Below are positions 41,315 to 52,075 of a DNA stretch of 64,000 bases, piece after piece (positions within the stretch are counted from its first letter, which is position 1; every line of letters begins with the position of its first letter). A program made the translations under genes and the position numbers. The notes beneath the pieces are model-generated. The model worked only from the letters and a program-made list of their open reading frames with translations. It had not been told where the DNA came from and searched no databases. Source of the stretch: Mycobacterium noviomagense (GTDB lineage Bacteria > Actinomycetota > Actinomycetes > Mycobacteriales > Mycobacteriaceae); contig NZ_AP022583.1 in the NCBI RefSeq assembly GCF_010731635.1, forward strand, positions 186,001-250,000. The letters are read 5' to 3'.

Positions 41315-41665
41315 TTAGCGTCCGGGGCCGGGCCCGTGGTCGTCAGGTCCACCGGGGCCTGGGTGCCAGTCGCCAGGTCCGCGATCGTCAGGTCCCCGGT
41401 TGTCGCCGGGACCACCCCAGTAATCACGGCCGTGGTCGGGTCCGTCGATGTCTCGGTGATGGTCGTCGTGGCAGTTGCCCCAGTCCCAGTTGGGACCCCA
41501 GCCTGGATCCCAGAACTGGCCCGGGCACCAGTGGTAGTCAGGCAACGGGCGAGGCTGGGCTTGGGCACCGGTTGCTGCGCCCAAACCGACCAGCCCTAAG
41601 CCGGCGGCCATAACGGCTGTTGTTGCGGCAATCGCGTGTATTTCTTCACGTTTCACCAATACCAT
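41315..41665 (-). CDS. Small secreted Pro/Gly/Asp/His-rich protein (paralogue 2)
   Basis: About 116 aa from ATG 41665; longer in-frame starts exist up to 41734, but the signal peptide then sits too far inside. The signal peptide is TAVMAAGLGLVGLGAATGAQ. The mature part starts PRPLPDYHWCPGQFWDPGWG, has two Cys, then a HDDHHRDIDGPDHGRDYWGG segment rich in His and Asp, then GPDD/GPGD repeats. The His/Asp pattern could bind metal, but no function is known. It is separated from its paralogue by 68 bp. Confidence 0.72.
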   Translation of the reverse strand: MVLVKREEIHAIAATTAVMAAGLGLVGLGAATGAQAQPRPLPDYHWCPGQFWDPGWGPNWDWGNCHDDHHRDIDGPDHGRDYWGGPGDNRGPDDRGPGDWHPGPGGPDDHGPGPGR

Positions 41666-41761
41666 GCCGACCTGGCCGGAAAGCTCTTGGGCAACAGTGA
41701 TTTTCGCCATAGCTTCCTGGTAACGTGCTGCCAATATGCTAGGGTTAGCCGGATGCCATCT

Positions 41762-42568
41762 TCACCGTTGGCATGTTGGGCACCAGAAGATATTGCGACC
41801 CTCCAGCTCGGCAGTGTGAATTGTGGTGGTGCACACGCGGCACGGGTCACCGGCACGGCGGTACACGTAGGTGCGGGGTCGGTCCGGCAGGTATGACGGT
41901 GCGCCGTGGTCGTGCTCGGGGCGCACGACGGTGATCTTGCCGCGGCGCAGGCCAATCTTCATCAGCTCCACCAGATCTCGCCACGCCGCGTCGAATTGCG
42001 CGTCGGTGATCGTCCGACCGGGCCGGTAGGGGTCGATGCCGTGTCGAAACAGCAGCTCGTTGCGGTAGACGTTGCCGACGCCGGCGATCACTGTCTGGTC
42101 CATCAGCAGTGCGCCGATCGGCCTGCGGGACTTGGCGATCCGCGTCCAGGCCCACGCCGGGTCCGCGTCGCGGCGCAGCGGATCGGGTCCAAGCCGCGAC
42201 ACGACGTCAGCGACCTGGGCATCGTCGAGCAGTTCGCACACCGTCGGACCGCGTAGATCGGTGCCGTATTCGGCGCCGACCATACGCATCCGCACCTGCC
42301 CTACCGGTGGCGGCATCGCGAGTCCGGGCGGACGGGCCCATTCCGTGAAATGACCGTACAGACCGAGGTGCACATGCACGGTTGGGCCGTCGACGTAGTG
42401 GTGGAATAGGTGCTTGCCCCAAACGCTGGTGCGTTGCAGTACCCGGCCGTCGACAGCGGAGGCCTGCCCCGCGAACCGGCCCTGCGGGCTCGACACCGCG
42501 ACCGGCGCGCCGGCGAAACGGCGTTGATGCAGCCGTGCTAGCCGGTGCAACGTGTGCCCTTCGGGCAA
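41762..42568 (-). CDS. nei: Fpg/Nei-family DNA glycosylase (endonuclease VIII-like)
   Basis: Removes oxidised pyrimidines and nicks the abasic site. The 268 aa have the catalytic N-terminus PEGHTLHRL (P2, E3), the H2TH region QTVIAGVGNVYRNELLF and a C-terminal zinc finger (CRVCTTTIHTAELEGRNIFW followed by CPTC). It is the Rv2464c counterpart and starts 3 nt after the rpiB stop. Confidence 0.93.
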   Translation of the reverse strand: MPEGHTLHRLARLHQRRFAGAPVAVSSPQGRFAGQASAVDGRVLQRTSVWGKHLFHHYVDGPTVHVHLGLYGHFTEWARPPGLAMPPPVGQVRMRMVGAEYGTDLRGPTVCELLDDAQVADVVSRLGPDPLRRDADPAWAWTRIAKSRRPIGALLMDQTVIAGVGNVYRNELLFRHGIDPYRPGRTITDAQFDAAWRDLVELMKIGLRRGKITVVRPEHDHGAPSYLPDRPRTYVYRRAGDPCRVCTTTIHTAELEGRNIFWCPTCQR

Positions 42569-42571
42569 CGG

Positions 42572-43072
42572 TCAGCCCGCCGTCGGGGCTTCAGCGCCGG
42601 GCAGCGGCGGGGGTTGGTGGGTACGTTCGTATTTGTCGAGAATGTCGATACGACGTTGGTGCCGTTCGGCTTTCGACCACTGTGCGGTCAAGAAGGCATC
42701 CACGATGGCAAGCGCCTCCCCAACGGTGTGCATGCGGCCGCCGATGCCGATCAGCTGGGCGTTGTTGTGCTCGCGTGCCAGCGTCGCGGTCTCGACGCTC
42801 CACGCCAGGGCACACCGGGCGCCTGGCACTTTGTTGGCAGCGATCTGCTCGCCGTTGCCCGACCCACCCAGCACAATGCCCAAGCTGCCCGGGTCGGCCA
42901 CCGTGCGGGTCGCGGCGGCGATACAAAACGGCGGGTAGTCGTCATCCGCCTGATAGGTGAACGCGCCGCAGTCGATCGGCTCGTGCCCAGAATTCTTTAA
43001 GTGCTCGATGATCTGCTGCTTGAGGTCATAGCCGGCGTGATCAGAACCCAAGTAGACGCGCATGCCCGACAT
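42572..43072 (-). CDS. rpiB: Ribose-5-phosphate isomerase B
   Basis: Interconverts ribose 5-phosphate and ribulose 5-phosphate. The 166 aa begin MSGMRVYLGSDHAGYDLKQQ. The active-site loop GGSGNGEQIAANK has Glu in place of the Cys found in E. coli RpiB, as is typical in mycobacteria. It is followed by nei after 3 nt. Confidence 0.96.
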   Translation of the reverse strand: MSGMRVYLGSDHAGYDLKQQIIEHLKNSGHEPIDCGAFTYQADDDYPPFCIAAATRTVADPGSLGIVLGGSGNGEQIAANKVPGARCALAWSVETATLAREHNNAQLIGIGGRMHTVGEALAIVDAFLTAQWSKAERHQRRIDILDKYERTHQPPPLPGAEAPTAG

Positions 43073-43101
43073 TGTGCCGGAAGCTTCGGCCTACGCGGCC
43101 A

Positions 43102-43713
43102 TCAGTCGAATTGCGGCGGCTCGGTACGGGTTCGCTTCAGCTCCCAGAAGTGGGGGTACGACGCGAAGGCCACCGACGCGTCCCACAGCTTGCCGGCGTC
43201 CTTGCCGCGCGGGATCTTCGACAGCACCGGCCCGAAGAACGCGACCCCGTTGACGTGGATGGTCGGCGTGCCGACGTCCTCGCCGACCGCGTCCATCCCC
43301 GCGTGGTGACTCTTGCGGAGTGCTTCATCGTAGGCGTTGCTCTCAGCCGCTTCGGCCAGCTCGGCGGGCAGACCAACCTCCGCCAGCGACTGCTTGATGA
43401 CGTCGTCGAGCTCCTTGTTGCCCTCGTTGTGGATGCGGGTGCCCATCGCGGTGTACAGCGGTGCGAGCACTTCGGCGCCGTGGGCCTGCTCGGCGGCGAT
43501 CGCTACCCGCACCGGCCCCCACGCTTTCTTCATGCCCTCCTTGTACTTCTCGGGCAGGTCGTCGCGGCCCTCGTTGAGAATCGCCAGGCTCATCACATGG
43601 AAGTTCGCCTCGATGTCGCGGACCTTCTCCACTTCGAGGATCCAGCGCGAGGTGATCCAGGCCCACGGGCACAACGGATCGAACCAGAAATCGGCGACTG
43701 ACTTCTCGGGCAT
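43102..43713 (-). CDS. DsbA-family oxidoreductase, Rv2466c-like, with a single active-site cysteine
   Basis: 203 aa from ATG 43713, which has AGAGGA 6 nt upstream; ATG 43728 would add five residues. The sequence is very close to Rv2466c, the mycothiol-dependent nitroreductase that activates thienopyrimidine drugs. The thioredoxin-fold active site reads [10 protein letters not shown], so C15 is kept and the resolving Cys is Ala18 (codon gcc), where M. tuberculosis has CPWC. The conserved [16 protein letters not shown] cis-Pro loop is present. A monothiol, mycothiol-mixed-disulfide mechanism is possible; a dithiol one is not. Confidence 0.9.
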   Translation of the reverse strand: MPEKSVADFWFDPLCPWAWITSRWILEVEKVRDIEANFHVMSLAILNEGRDDLPEKYKEGMKKAWGPVRVAIAAEQAHGAEVLAPLYTAMGTRIHNEGNKELDDVIKQSLAEVGLPAELAEAAESNAYDEALRKSHHAGMDAVGEDVGTPTIHVNGVAFFGPVLSKIPRGKDAGKLWDASVAFASYPHFWELKRTRTEPPQFD

Positions 43714-43796
43714 AGTGGGTCCTCTCATCGACGGTCGGCACAGCCGTCCAGGACAACCGTAGTCGCCGTGGAACTGTTCCCGCCGGGCTCGAACTT

Positions 43797-43850
43797 GATT
43801 GCCCGGCTCCTCCTCATCGCGCTACGCGCTCCGCATCGTCGCCGGGATAG
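43797..43850. repeat. Dispersed intergenic repeat, copy C
   Basis: Reads gattgcccggctcctcctc, then a short palindromic core gcgctacgcgc, then cgcatcgtcgccgggata. It is nearly identical to copy D through the core. It ends 10 nt before the pepN start, so it lies in the pepN 5' untranslated region. Confidence 0.75.
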
Positions 43851-43860
43851 GTTTAGACCC

Positions 43861-46422
43861 GTGGCACTTCCCAACTTGACCCGTGACCAAGCCGTCGAAC
43901 GCGCCGCCCTGGTCACCGTCGACAAATACCGCATCAGCCTCGATCTCACCGACGGCGACGGCGGGCCCAGTGAGCGCACCTTCCGGTCGACCACCACGGT
44001 GGAGTTCGACGCGCTGGCCGGTGCCGACACCTTCATCGATATCGCCGCAGACACCGTTCATCGCGCCACCCTTAACGGCCGCGAGCTCGACGTCTCGGGC
44101 TACGACGAATCGACCGGCATTGCGCTCACCGGCCTAGACGAGCACAACGTGCTTGTCGTCGACGCCGACTGCCGCTACTCCAACACCGGCGAGGGCCTGC
44201 ACCGCTTCGTCGACCCGGTAGACGGCGAGGTGTACCTGTACTCACAGTTCGAAACCGCCGACGCCAAGCGCATGTTCGCCTGCTTCGACCAGCCCGACCT
44301 CAAGGCCGCCTTCGATCTATCGGTGCGAGCACCCGAACACTGGCAGGTCATCTCCAACGCCGCCGCCAGTAGCGTCGAGAACGGCGTGCACACGTTCACC
44401 ACCACGCCGCGGATGAGCACCTACCTCGTGGCGCTGATCGCCGGACCCTACGCGAAGTGGACCGACACCTACACCGACGAGCACGGCGAGATCCCGTTAG
44501 GCCTCTACTGCCGGGCCACACTCGCCGAATACATGGACGCCGAGCGCCTGTTCACCCAAACCAAACAAGGATTCGGCTTCTACCACAAGCACTTTGGCGT
44601 GCCCTACGCGTTCGGCAAGTACGACCAGCTGTTCGTGCCGGAGTTCAACGCCGGCGCGATGGAGAACGCCGGCGCGATCACTTTCATCGAGGACTATGTC
44701 TTCCGCAGCAAGGTCACCCGGGCGTCCTACGAACGACGCGCCGAGACGGTGCTGCACGAGATGGCGCACATGTGGTTCGGCGACCTGGTCACGATGCGGT
44801 GGTGGGACGACTTGTGGCTCAACGAGTCCTTCGCCACCTTCGCCTCGGTGCTATGCCTAAGCGAAGCAACCGAATTCACCGAAGCGTGGACCTCATTCGC
44901 CAACGCCGAGAAGTCGTGGGCTTACCGACAGGACCAGCTGCCGTCGACGCACCCGGTGGCCGCTGAGATTCCCGACCTGGCTGCCGTCGAAGTCAACTTC
45001 GACGGCATTACCTACGCCAAAGGCGCCAGTGTGCTCAAACAGCTAGTGGCCTACGTCGGCCTGGAGCAGTTCCTGGCTGGGCTGCGTGACTACTTCAACA
45101 CCCACGCTTTCGACAACGCGACGTTCGACGACCTGCTCAAAGCACTGGAGAAGGCGTCCGGACGCGACCTGTCCAACTGGGGCCGGCAGTGGCTGAAGAC
45201 CACCGGCCTGAACAAGCTGCGCGCTGATTTCGATGTCGACGCCGACGGACGGTTTACCCGGTTCGCGATCGAGCAGAGCGGTGCCGCGCCCGGCGCGGGT
45301 GAAACGCGGGTGCATCGGCTGGCGGTCGGTATATACGACGACGACGGCAGCGGCAAGCTGGTCCGCGTCCGCCGCGAAGAACTCGACGTCGCCGGTCCGA
45401 CAACCGAAGTCCAAGCACTGCAAGGTGTTTCGCGTGGCCAGCTGGTGCTGGTCAATGACGACGACCTGACGTACTGCTCGCTTCGTCTCGACCCGCAGTC
45501 GCTGCAGACCGCGCTGGATCGGATCGCCGATATCGCCGAGCCGCTTCCGCGCACGCTGGTCTGGTCGGCGGCATGGGAGATGACCCGCGATGCTGAGCTG
45601 AAAGCCCGCGATTTTGTGGCGCTGGTATCGCGCGGTGTTCAAGCCGAGACCGAGATCGGGGTGGCCCAGCGGCTGTTGATGCAGGCGCAGACCGCGCTCG
45701 GCTCCTACGCCGAGCCGGGCTGGGCCCGCGAACATGGCTGGCCGGCGTTTGCAGACCGGCTCTTGGAGCTGGCCCGCGGCGCTGAGCCCGGATCGGATCA
45801 CCAGCTGGCCTTCGTCAACGCCCTGTGCTCGTCTGTGCTGTCGAGCCGCCACACCGATGTGCTGGCCGGGTTACTGGAGGCCGATCCGGCCGACTATGGG
45901 CTGCGCGGTCTTGTGGTCGACACGGATCTGCGCTGGCGCATTGTGACCGCACTGGCTACCGCCGGGGTAGTCGACACCGACGTGATCGACGCTGAAGTGC
46001 AACGCGATCCAACCGCAGCCGGCAAGCGCCACGGCGCCCAAGCCTCGGCAGCACGCCCGCAACTGCGGGTTAAGGAAGACGCCTGGACCACGGTCGTCGA
46101 GGACGACACGCTGCCCAACGTCACAGGGCGCTCGATCATCGCCGGGATCACTGCGCCGGGTCAGGGCGAGCTGCTCAAGCCGTTCACCGAACGCTATTTC
46201 GCGGCCATCCCCGGGGTGTGGGCCCGGCGATCAAGCGAAGTCGCGCAAACAGTGGTTATCGGTCTGTACCCGTCGTGGGACATCAGCGACGACGGCTTGG
46301 CGGCTGCCGACGAGTTCCTGGCCGATCCCGAGGTGCCGCCAGCGTTGCGCCGGCTGGTGCTCGAGGGCCGGGCCGGGGTCGAGCGGGCGCTGAAAGCTCG
46401 GCGGTTCGACGCCGTGGAGTGA
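43861..46422 (+). CDS. pepN: Aminopeptidase N (M1 family zinc metallopeptidase)
   Basis: Cleaves N-terminal residues from peptides. GTG 43861 (VALPNLTRDQAVERAA) gives 853 aa, in line with M. tuberculosis PepN; the frame is open 5' to 43768, but that segment is repeat-derived. The exopeptidase motif is GAMEN. The zinc site is HEMAHMWFGD with the third ligand Glu in WLNESFA, 18 residues later. The C-terminal ERAP1-like helical domain is complete. Confidence 0.96.
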   Translation: MALPNLTRDQAVERAALVTVDKYRISLDLTDGDGGPSERTFRSTTTVEFDALAGADTFIDIAADTVHRATLNGRELDVSGYDESTGIALTGLDEHNVLVVDADCRYSNTGEGLHRFVDPVDGEVYLYSQFETADAKRMFACFDQPDLKAAFDLSVRAPEHWQVISNAAASSVENGVHTFTTTPRMSTYLVALIAGPYAKWTDTYTDEHGEIPLGLYCRATLAEYMDAERLFTQTKQGFGFYHKHFGVPYAFGKYDQLFVPEFNAGAMENAGAITFIEDYVFRSKVTRASYERRAETVLHEMAHMWFGDLVTMRWWDDLWLNESFATFASVLCLSEATEFTEAWTSFANAEKSWAYRQDQLPSTHPVAAEIPDLAAVEVNFDGITYAKGASVLKQLVAYVGLEQFLAGLRDYFNTHAFDNATFDDLLKALEKASGRDLSNWGRQWLKTTGLNKLRADFDVDADGRFTRFAIEQSGAAPGAGETRVHRLAVGIYDDDGSGKLVRVRREELDVAGPTTEVQALQGVSRGQLVLVNDDDLTYCSLRLDPQSLQTALDRIADIAEPLPRTLVWSAAWEMTRDAELKARDFVALVSRGVQAETEIGVAQRLLMQAQTALGSYAEPGWAREHGWPAFADRLLELARGAEPGSDHQLAFVNALCSSVLSSRHTDVLAGLLEADPADYGLRGLVVDTDLRWRIVTALATAGVVDTDVIDAEVQRDPTAAGKRHGAQASAARPQLRVKEDAWTTVVEDDTLPNVTGRSIIAGITAPGQGELLKPFTERYFAAIPGVWARRSSEVAQTVVIGLYPSWDISDDGLAAADEFLADPEVPPALRRLVLEGRAGVERALKARRFDAVE

Positions 46423-46432
46423 GTTCTTCTCG

Positions 46433-46494
46433 TTGAGATCGCCGCTATGGTCGTGAGCCCAAGCAAATAATCACAACCATGGCCGCAATCTCGA
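46433..46494. terminator. Long inverted repeat between convergent pepN and DUF5130 genes
   Basis: The arms 46433-46456 and 46471-46494 pair over 24 positions with 19 Watson-Crick pairs, 2 G-U wobbles and 3 mismatches, around a 14-nt loop. It lies 10 bp after the pepN stop and 3 bp before the DUF5130 stop, so it could terminate both transcripts. Confidence 0.72.
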
Positions 46495-46496
46495 CC

Positions 46497-46982
46497 TCAG
46501 GCCGGTGTGATCCCGTCGCCGAGCACCCAAACCGCGCTCACCAGCCCGTCGATTAGGTTGCCCTCTTTGAACGCCGACGCGGCGGCCTCCACGGCCTTGG
46601 GTGCCGCCGACTCTGCGCCGCGGCCACGCACCTGTGAGCCGTAGACGACCTCGATCGCGTGCTGGTCCGGCGAAACGGCAATCAGCACCGCATTATTCGG
46701 TGTGGGCACTTTGGCCAGGATCTCGCGTGCCCGGGCGGCGGTGTCGCTGCCCAGGTCACCGATGTAGATGGCGAGCCGGGCCTTCGCTAACCGCGATGCG
46801 TAGGTCAGCGCATCGTCGAGCCTGACGAGGTCTTTGTTGGGGAACGGGTAGTGCACCGAGAGTTCGCCGGGCTCGGTGACCCCGGAGAGCCGTCCGCTGG
46901 CGGTGATCACCCATCCGTTGGGCAACTCCGCGGGTTCGATGGTCGCGACTTCACCAGCTGCCACTGGCGCCACCTCCAACAC
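46497..46982 (-). CDS. DUF5130 (TPM-like) protein
   Basis: 161 aa, Rv2468c counterpart. It has a soluble alpha/beta fold resembling TPM-phosphatase-like domains ([40 protein letters not shown]). No signal peptide. Its 5' end overlaps the small membrane protein gene by 32 bp. A role near the respiratory chain is possible from that neighbour only; biochemical function is unknown. Confidence 0.8.
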   Translation of the reverse strand: MLEVAPVAAGEVATIEPAELPNGWVITASGRLSGVTEPGELSVHYPFPNKDLVRLDDALTYASRLAKARLAIYIGDLGSDTAARAREILAKVPTPNNAVLIAVSPDQHAIEVVYGSQVRGRGAESAAPKAVEAAASAFKEGNLIDGLVSAVWVLGDGITPA

Positions 46983-47187
46983 TCAACTCCGAGCTGCCGT
47001 GTCCGTGGTGGACGCCGCCGACGTCCTCGTCAGTGGCGGCCCACAGGATCGGCGGATGCGTCCAGGGGTCCGATAGCTGGTAGGTCGCCGGGTGGGGTCC
47101 CTTGCGTGACCAGATCAGTGCCGCCAGCACGACCACCAGCAGTAGCGGGATGCCCACGACGTAGAGGTGGATCTCCATCATGCTCAC
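46951..47187 (-). CDS. Small single-pass membrane protein (possible cytochrome aa3 oxidase subunit CtaJ)
   Basis: 78 aa from GTG 47187; ATG 47181 is an alternative. There is one membrane helix near the N-terminus ([19 protein letters not shown]), then a charged tail with conserved-looking [19 protein letters not shown]. Mycobacteria encode a small accessory subunit of the cytochrome aa3 oxidase supercomplex (CtaJ), which I recall as sitting next to the Rv2468c homologue. The assignment rests on position, size and topology only. It overlaps the DUF5130 gene by 32 bp. Confidence 0.65.
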   Translation of the reverse strand: MSMMEIHLYVVGIPLLLVVVLAALIWSRKGPHPATYQLSDPWTHPPILWAATDEDVGGVHHGHGSSELSVGGGASGSW

Positions 47188-47222
47188 GACGCAAACCGTA
47201 TCCCATCGTGAGTGCTGAGTCC

Positions 47223-47276
47223 GATTGCCCGGCTCCTCCTCATCGCGCTACGCGCTCTGCATCGTCGCCGAGCTAG
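47223..47276. repeat. Dispersed intergenic repeat, copy D
   Basis: Nearly identical to copy C: gattgcccggctcctcctc, core gcgctacgcgc, then tgcatcgtcgccgagctag. It ends 6 bp before the stop codon position of the HNH gene, a placement like that of copy B at ndk. Confidence 0.75.
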
Positions 47277-47282
47277 TCCGGG

Positions 47283-47921
47283 CTAGGCGGCACCCTCGCC
47301 TAAGTACCGGGTCCAGGCCGGATCGAGTTCCTTGACTGTGGACAGCAGCCGCCAGTGCTGGCCCTTCGGCGGCATCGGCGCCAGGTGCAGGGTCCAGCCG
47401 AGCTCGGCGAGCAGCTTGTCGCCTTTGCGGTGGTTGCAGGTCGAGCAGCAGGCCACGCAGTTCTCCCAGGAGTGGTCACCGCCGCGGCTGCGGGGCACCA
47501 CATGGTCGACGGTGTCGGCCTTTGAGCCGCAGTAGGCGCAGCAGAACCGGTCGCGGTGCATCAGCGCGGCCCTGGTCATCGGGATGCGGGCCCGGTAGGG
47601 CACCCGGACAAAGGAGCGCAGCCGAATCACCGACGGAACGGCGATCGACCTGGTCGCGGAGTGAATGACCGGCCCGGCCGGGTCGTCGTGCACGACGTCA
47701 GCCTTGCCGCAGATGAGCATGATGATGGCCCGGCGCAGCGGCAGCGCGGTCAGCGGCTCATAGGTGGAGTTCAGCAGCAGCACTCGCCGCCGGGTCCAGA
47801 TCGATGCACCATCGTGCGGGACGGGTGGACGGGTATCGACGCTGTGCAGGCAGGAACCGGTCGCTGGCTCGGTTAGCCCCGCCGCGGAACTGCGGTGGCG
47901 GCGTTTCTTGCGCTGCGCCAT
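47283..47921 (-). CDS. HNH endonuclease family protein
   Basis: 212 aa from ATG 47921, chosen because GGAGGACCT lies immediately upstream; ATG 47966 is less likely. It has a basic N-terminus (AQRKKRRHRSS). The HNH domain (about 120-180) has zinc Cys pairs CAYCGSKADTVDHVVPRSRG and CCSTCNHRK, with the catalytic His in DHVVPRSRGGDHSWEN. It is the Rv2469c counterpart, common and usually single-copy in actinobacteria. Its biological target is unknown. Confidence 0.9.
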   Translation of the reverse strand: MAQRKKRRHRSSAAGLTEPATGSCLHSVDTRPPVPHDGASIWTRRRVLLLNSTYEPLTALPLRRAIIMLICGKADVVHDDPAGPVIHSATRSIAVPSVIRLRSFVRVPYRARIPMTRAALMHRDRFCCAYCGSKADTVDHVVPRSRGGDHSWENCVACCSTCNHRKGDKLLAELGWTLHLAPMPPKGQHWRLLSTVKELDPAWTRYLGEGAA

Positions 47922-48088
47922 AGGTCCTCCGCCGAACAGTCCACCATGATTCGCCCCAGATCGCACGCCAATTCGGTGGGTGTGCGCTGGTCAATCGGTG
48001 AACATCGAGTGCCGCCGATGTGACTCGGTCCACACTGCCGCGCGCCGTAAGCCGCCGACGATAGACCACAATGGAGGGGATGGAACCG

Positions 48089-48474
48089 GTGCAACAGTCC
48101 TTTTACGACGCCGTCGGCGGCGCGGAAACCTTCCATGCGATCGTGGGGCGCTTCTACGAATTGGTCGCCGAAGACGAGATCCTGCGACCGATTTACCCCG
48201 AGGAAGACCTCTCGGGCGCTGAGGAACGCCTGCGGATGTTCCTCGAGCAGTACTGGGGTGGTCCGCGAACCTACTCCGAACGTCGCGGCCATCCTCGGTT
48301 GCGGATGCGTCATATGCCGTTTCGGATCTCCCCCATCGAGCGTGACGCCTGGCTGCGCTGCATGCACACCGCCGTCGCCTCCATCGACTCCCAGACCCTT
48401 GACGACCAGCACCGGAAAGAACTGCTCGACTACTTGGAAATGGCCGCGCACTCCTTGGTCAACTCGCCGTTCTG

Positions 48475-48475
<1 letters not shown>
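48089..48475 (+). CDS. glbO: Truncated haemoglobin group II (trHbO)
   Basis: Haem protein thought to bind O2 or peroxide and associate with the membrane. GTG 48089 is chosen: GGAGGGG lies 9 nt upstream and the product is then 128 aa, the same as in M. tuberculosis. The numbering of key residues also agrees: Tyr23 (B10), Tyr36 (CD1), proximal His75 and Trp88 (G8). ATG 48071 or 48080 would add residues and leave the ribosome-binding site inside or against the start. Its stop overlaps the aglA start (TGATG). Confidence 0.95.
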
Positions 48476-50285
<1,810 letters not shown>

Positions 50286-50294
50286 GCGAGGCAC

Positions 50295-50748
50295 ATGATG
50301 ACCGACCCCAAACCTCCGCGCGGGCTTAAACCGGCCAACAAACTGATGATTGCGCTTCAGAAACTTGGGATTCCAACGGGACCTCCGATGATCTTGACGG
50401 TGCCGGGCCGCAAGAGCGGTCTGCCGCGCAGCACGCCGATGACCCCGTTCAACCTGGGCGGCCACCTCTACGCTGTGGCCGGATTTCCGGGCGCTGATTG
50501 GGTGCGTAATGCGCGCGCTGCCGGTGTCGGAACTCTCAGCAAGGGCCGGAAGTCGCGGCGGGTAAAGCTTGGTTGAACTCGACGCCGAGCAAGCCGGCCC
50601 GGTACTGCGCGCCTTCCCCGCCGAAGTACCGGTCGGCGTCGGATTTCTCAAACACGCTGGTTTGGTCCGGCATGGCACCCCGGACGAAGTCGAGGCACTC
50701 GCGGGGCGGATCGCGGTTTTCCGATTCGAGCCCATCCCGGAGAGCTGA
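50295..50748 (+). pseudogene. Deazaflavin (F420)-dependent nitroreductase family (DUF385), one frameshift
   Basis: The first frame (from 50295) reads RGLKPANKLMIALQKLGIPT, then ILTVPGRKSGLPRSTPM, typical of the Ddn family, and stops at 50576. The second half continues in the next frame from about 50570 (VELDAEQAGPVLRAFPAEVP to FRFEPIPES, stop at 50746). One extra base near cttggttgaa explains the break: removing it gives KLVELD and a full-length protein of about 150 aa. The gene is otherwise intact. It is followed by a TetR regulator and another F420-linked enzyme. Confidence 0.75.
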
Positions 50749-50924
50749 CAGCATCATCCGGTGGACCGGCGTTGCTCACCACGCTGCAACACAGATGACT
50801 CGCGGGACGCGATCGGCATATTACGTGGCCCACTCCGGTTTTCGGCGACATGCGGTGCGCATTGTGGTCCACTCCGGCAGCTCGCCGTCGCATTCGGCCA
50901 AGCTTACCGATTAGCAGCGAGTTA

Positions 50925-50967
50925 GTTAGTTAACTACCTATTGCGATCGGCGATCTTTGTCTATACT
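50925..50967 (+). promoter_or_regulatory. Promoter and palindromic operator of the TetR gene
   Basis: A perfect palindrome tagttaacta (50925-50934) lies within the repeat-like ttagttagttaacta. It sits just upstream of a -35-like TTGCGA (50941-50946) and a -10 TATACT (50962-50967). The predicted start is only a few bases from ATG 50978, so the mRNA may be nearly leaderless. The palindrome is a good candidate for autoregulation. Confidence 0.55.
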
Positions 50968-50977
50968 TCTGAGTGAG

Positions 50978-51568
50978 ATGACTGACTCAGTGCGTGGCGG
51001 GAACGCCCACGCGACGCCACCCGGTAAGCGAGAACGGCTGGTAGCCGCCGCACTTGAGCTTGTGCACCGCCAAGGCGTGGAACGCACCACGCTGGCTGAC
51101 ATCGCCCAAGCGGCCGATGTCCCGGTGGGCAACGTGTATTACTACTTCAAGGCCAAAGACGACATCGTCGCCGCGGTCGTGCGAACCCGCGCGCAAGAGA
51201 TGGAATCAGCACTGGCCGAGTTAGAGCGCCGGCATCGCAGCCCCAAGGCTCGACTCAAGGGACTGGTCAGGCTGCTGGCCGACCGGCGGGACTCGATCGC
51301 CCAATATGGCTGCCCGCACGGGACGCTGTGCTCGGAGCTGGCAAAGCGGTCCGGTGGATCCGATCCGCCTGCCGGGCCGCTGATGCAGATTCCGATTGAT
51401 TGGGCCGAGGAGCAGTTCCGCAGGATGGGTCGCCGCGATGCGCACGACCTCGCGGTCGAACTGGTTGCCCTCTACCAAGGCAGCGCAGTTCTTGCTAGCG
51501 CCCTGCGGGAACCGGATCTCATGACCCGTCAAGCGCGGCGTATCGAGAAATGGATCGACGCGATTTGA
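50978..51568 (+). CDS. TetR-family transcriptional regulator
   Basis: 196 aa from ATG 50978; the frame is open to TTG 50957. The N-terminal helix-turn-helix is RTTLADIAQAADVPVGNVYY followed by YFKAKDDI, in the usual TetR pattern. The C-terminal ligand domain contains GCPHGTLCSEL with two Cys, as in the YxaF/LmrA-type subgroup. It probably controls itself and the neighbouring F420-linked genes through the palindrome at 50925. Confidence 0.9.
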   Translation: MTDSVRGGNAHATPPGKRERLVAAALELVHRQGVERTTLADIAQAADVPVGNVYYYFKAKDDIVAAVVRTRAQEMESALAELERRHRSPKARLKGLVRLLADRRDSIAQYGCPHGTLCSELAKRSGGSDPPAGPLMQIPIDWAEEQFRRMGRRDAHDLAVELVALYQGSAVLASALREPDLMTRQARRIEKWIDAI

Positions 51569-51622
51569 AGCGTCAGCAGCGCCCGCGACTTTGCTCGCTG
51601 ATAGTGGAAAGGACACCCGATC

Positions 51623-52075
51623 GTGACCGATCTTTCCTCCTTCGCCGAACTGGCGTCGAGAGATCACGGACTATGTGTGTTCAGCACGTTGCGTAGCGAC
51701 GGCAGTATCCAGGCGTCGGTGGTCAACGCCGGCGTCTTGGCGCACCCGCTGACCGGCGCGCAGGTCGTCGGACTGGTGGCTATTGGCGGCTCGCGCAAGC
51801 TACGTAACCTGCGCGCCGATCCCCGGGTCAGCATCGTCGCTCGCGCCGGCTGGCAATGGGGAGCCGTCGACGGAACCGCCGAGATTATCGGCCCGGACGA
51901 CTCGCATCCCGCCGTCGACGGAGAAGCTCTGAGAGTCCTGTTGCGCAACGTCTTTAAGGCCGCCGGTGGCACCCACGACGACTGGGATACCTACGACCGG
52001 GTGATGGCTGAAGAACGGCGAGCCGCCGTGCTGATCGCCCCGAGCCGAATCTATTCCAATCCGGAAGCTCGCTAG
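51623..52075 (+). CDS. PPOX-class (split-barrel) F420-dependent enzyme
   Basis: 150 aa from GTG 51623. The flavin/deazaflavin split-barrel fold has LCVFSTLRSDGSIQASVVNA, GGSRKLRNLRADPRVSIVAR and a C-terminal IAPSRIYSNP. Members of this actinobacterial subgroup use F420H2 to reduce small molecules; the substrate is unknown. It lies 54 bp after the TetR gene on the same strand, probably the same transcript, and ends at a hairpin. Confidence 0.82.
   Translation: MTDLSSFAELASRDHGLCVFSTLRSDGSIQASVVNAGVLAHPLTGAQVVGLVAIGGSRKLRNLRADPRVSIVARAGWQWGAVDGTAEIIGPDDSHPAVDGEALRVLLRNVFKAAGGTHDDWDTYDRVMAEERRAAVLIAPSRIYSNPEAR

Noticed and set aside
43768..43860. N-terminal extension of PepN by 31 residues
   Set aside because: The extension is encoded by repeat copy C, and the conserved protein starts at VALPNLT (GTG 43861).
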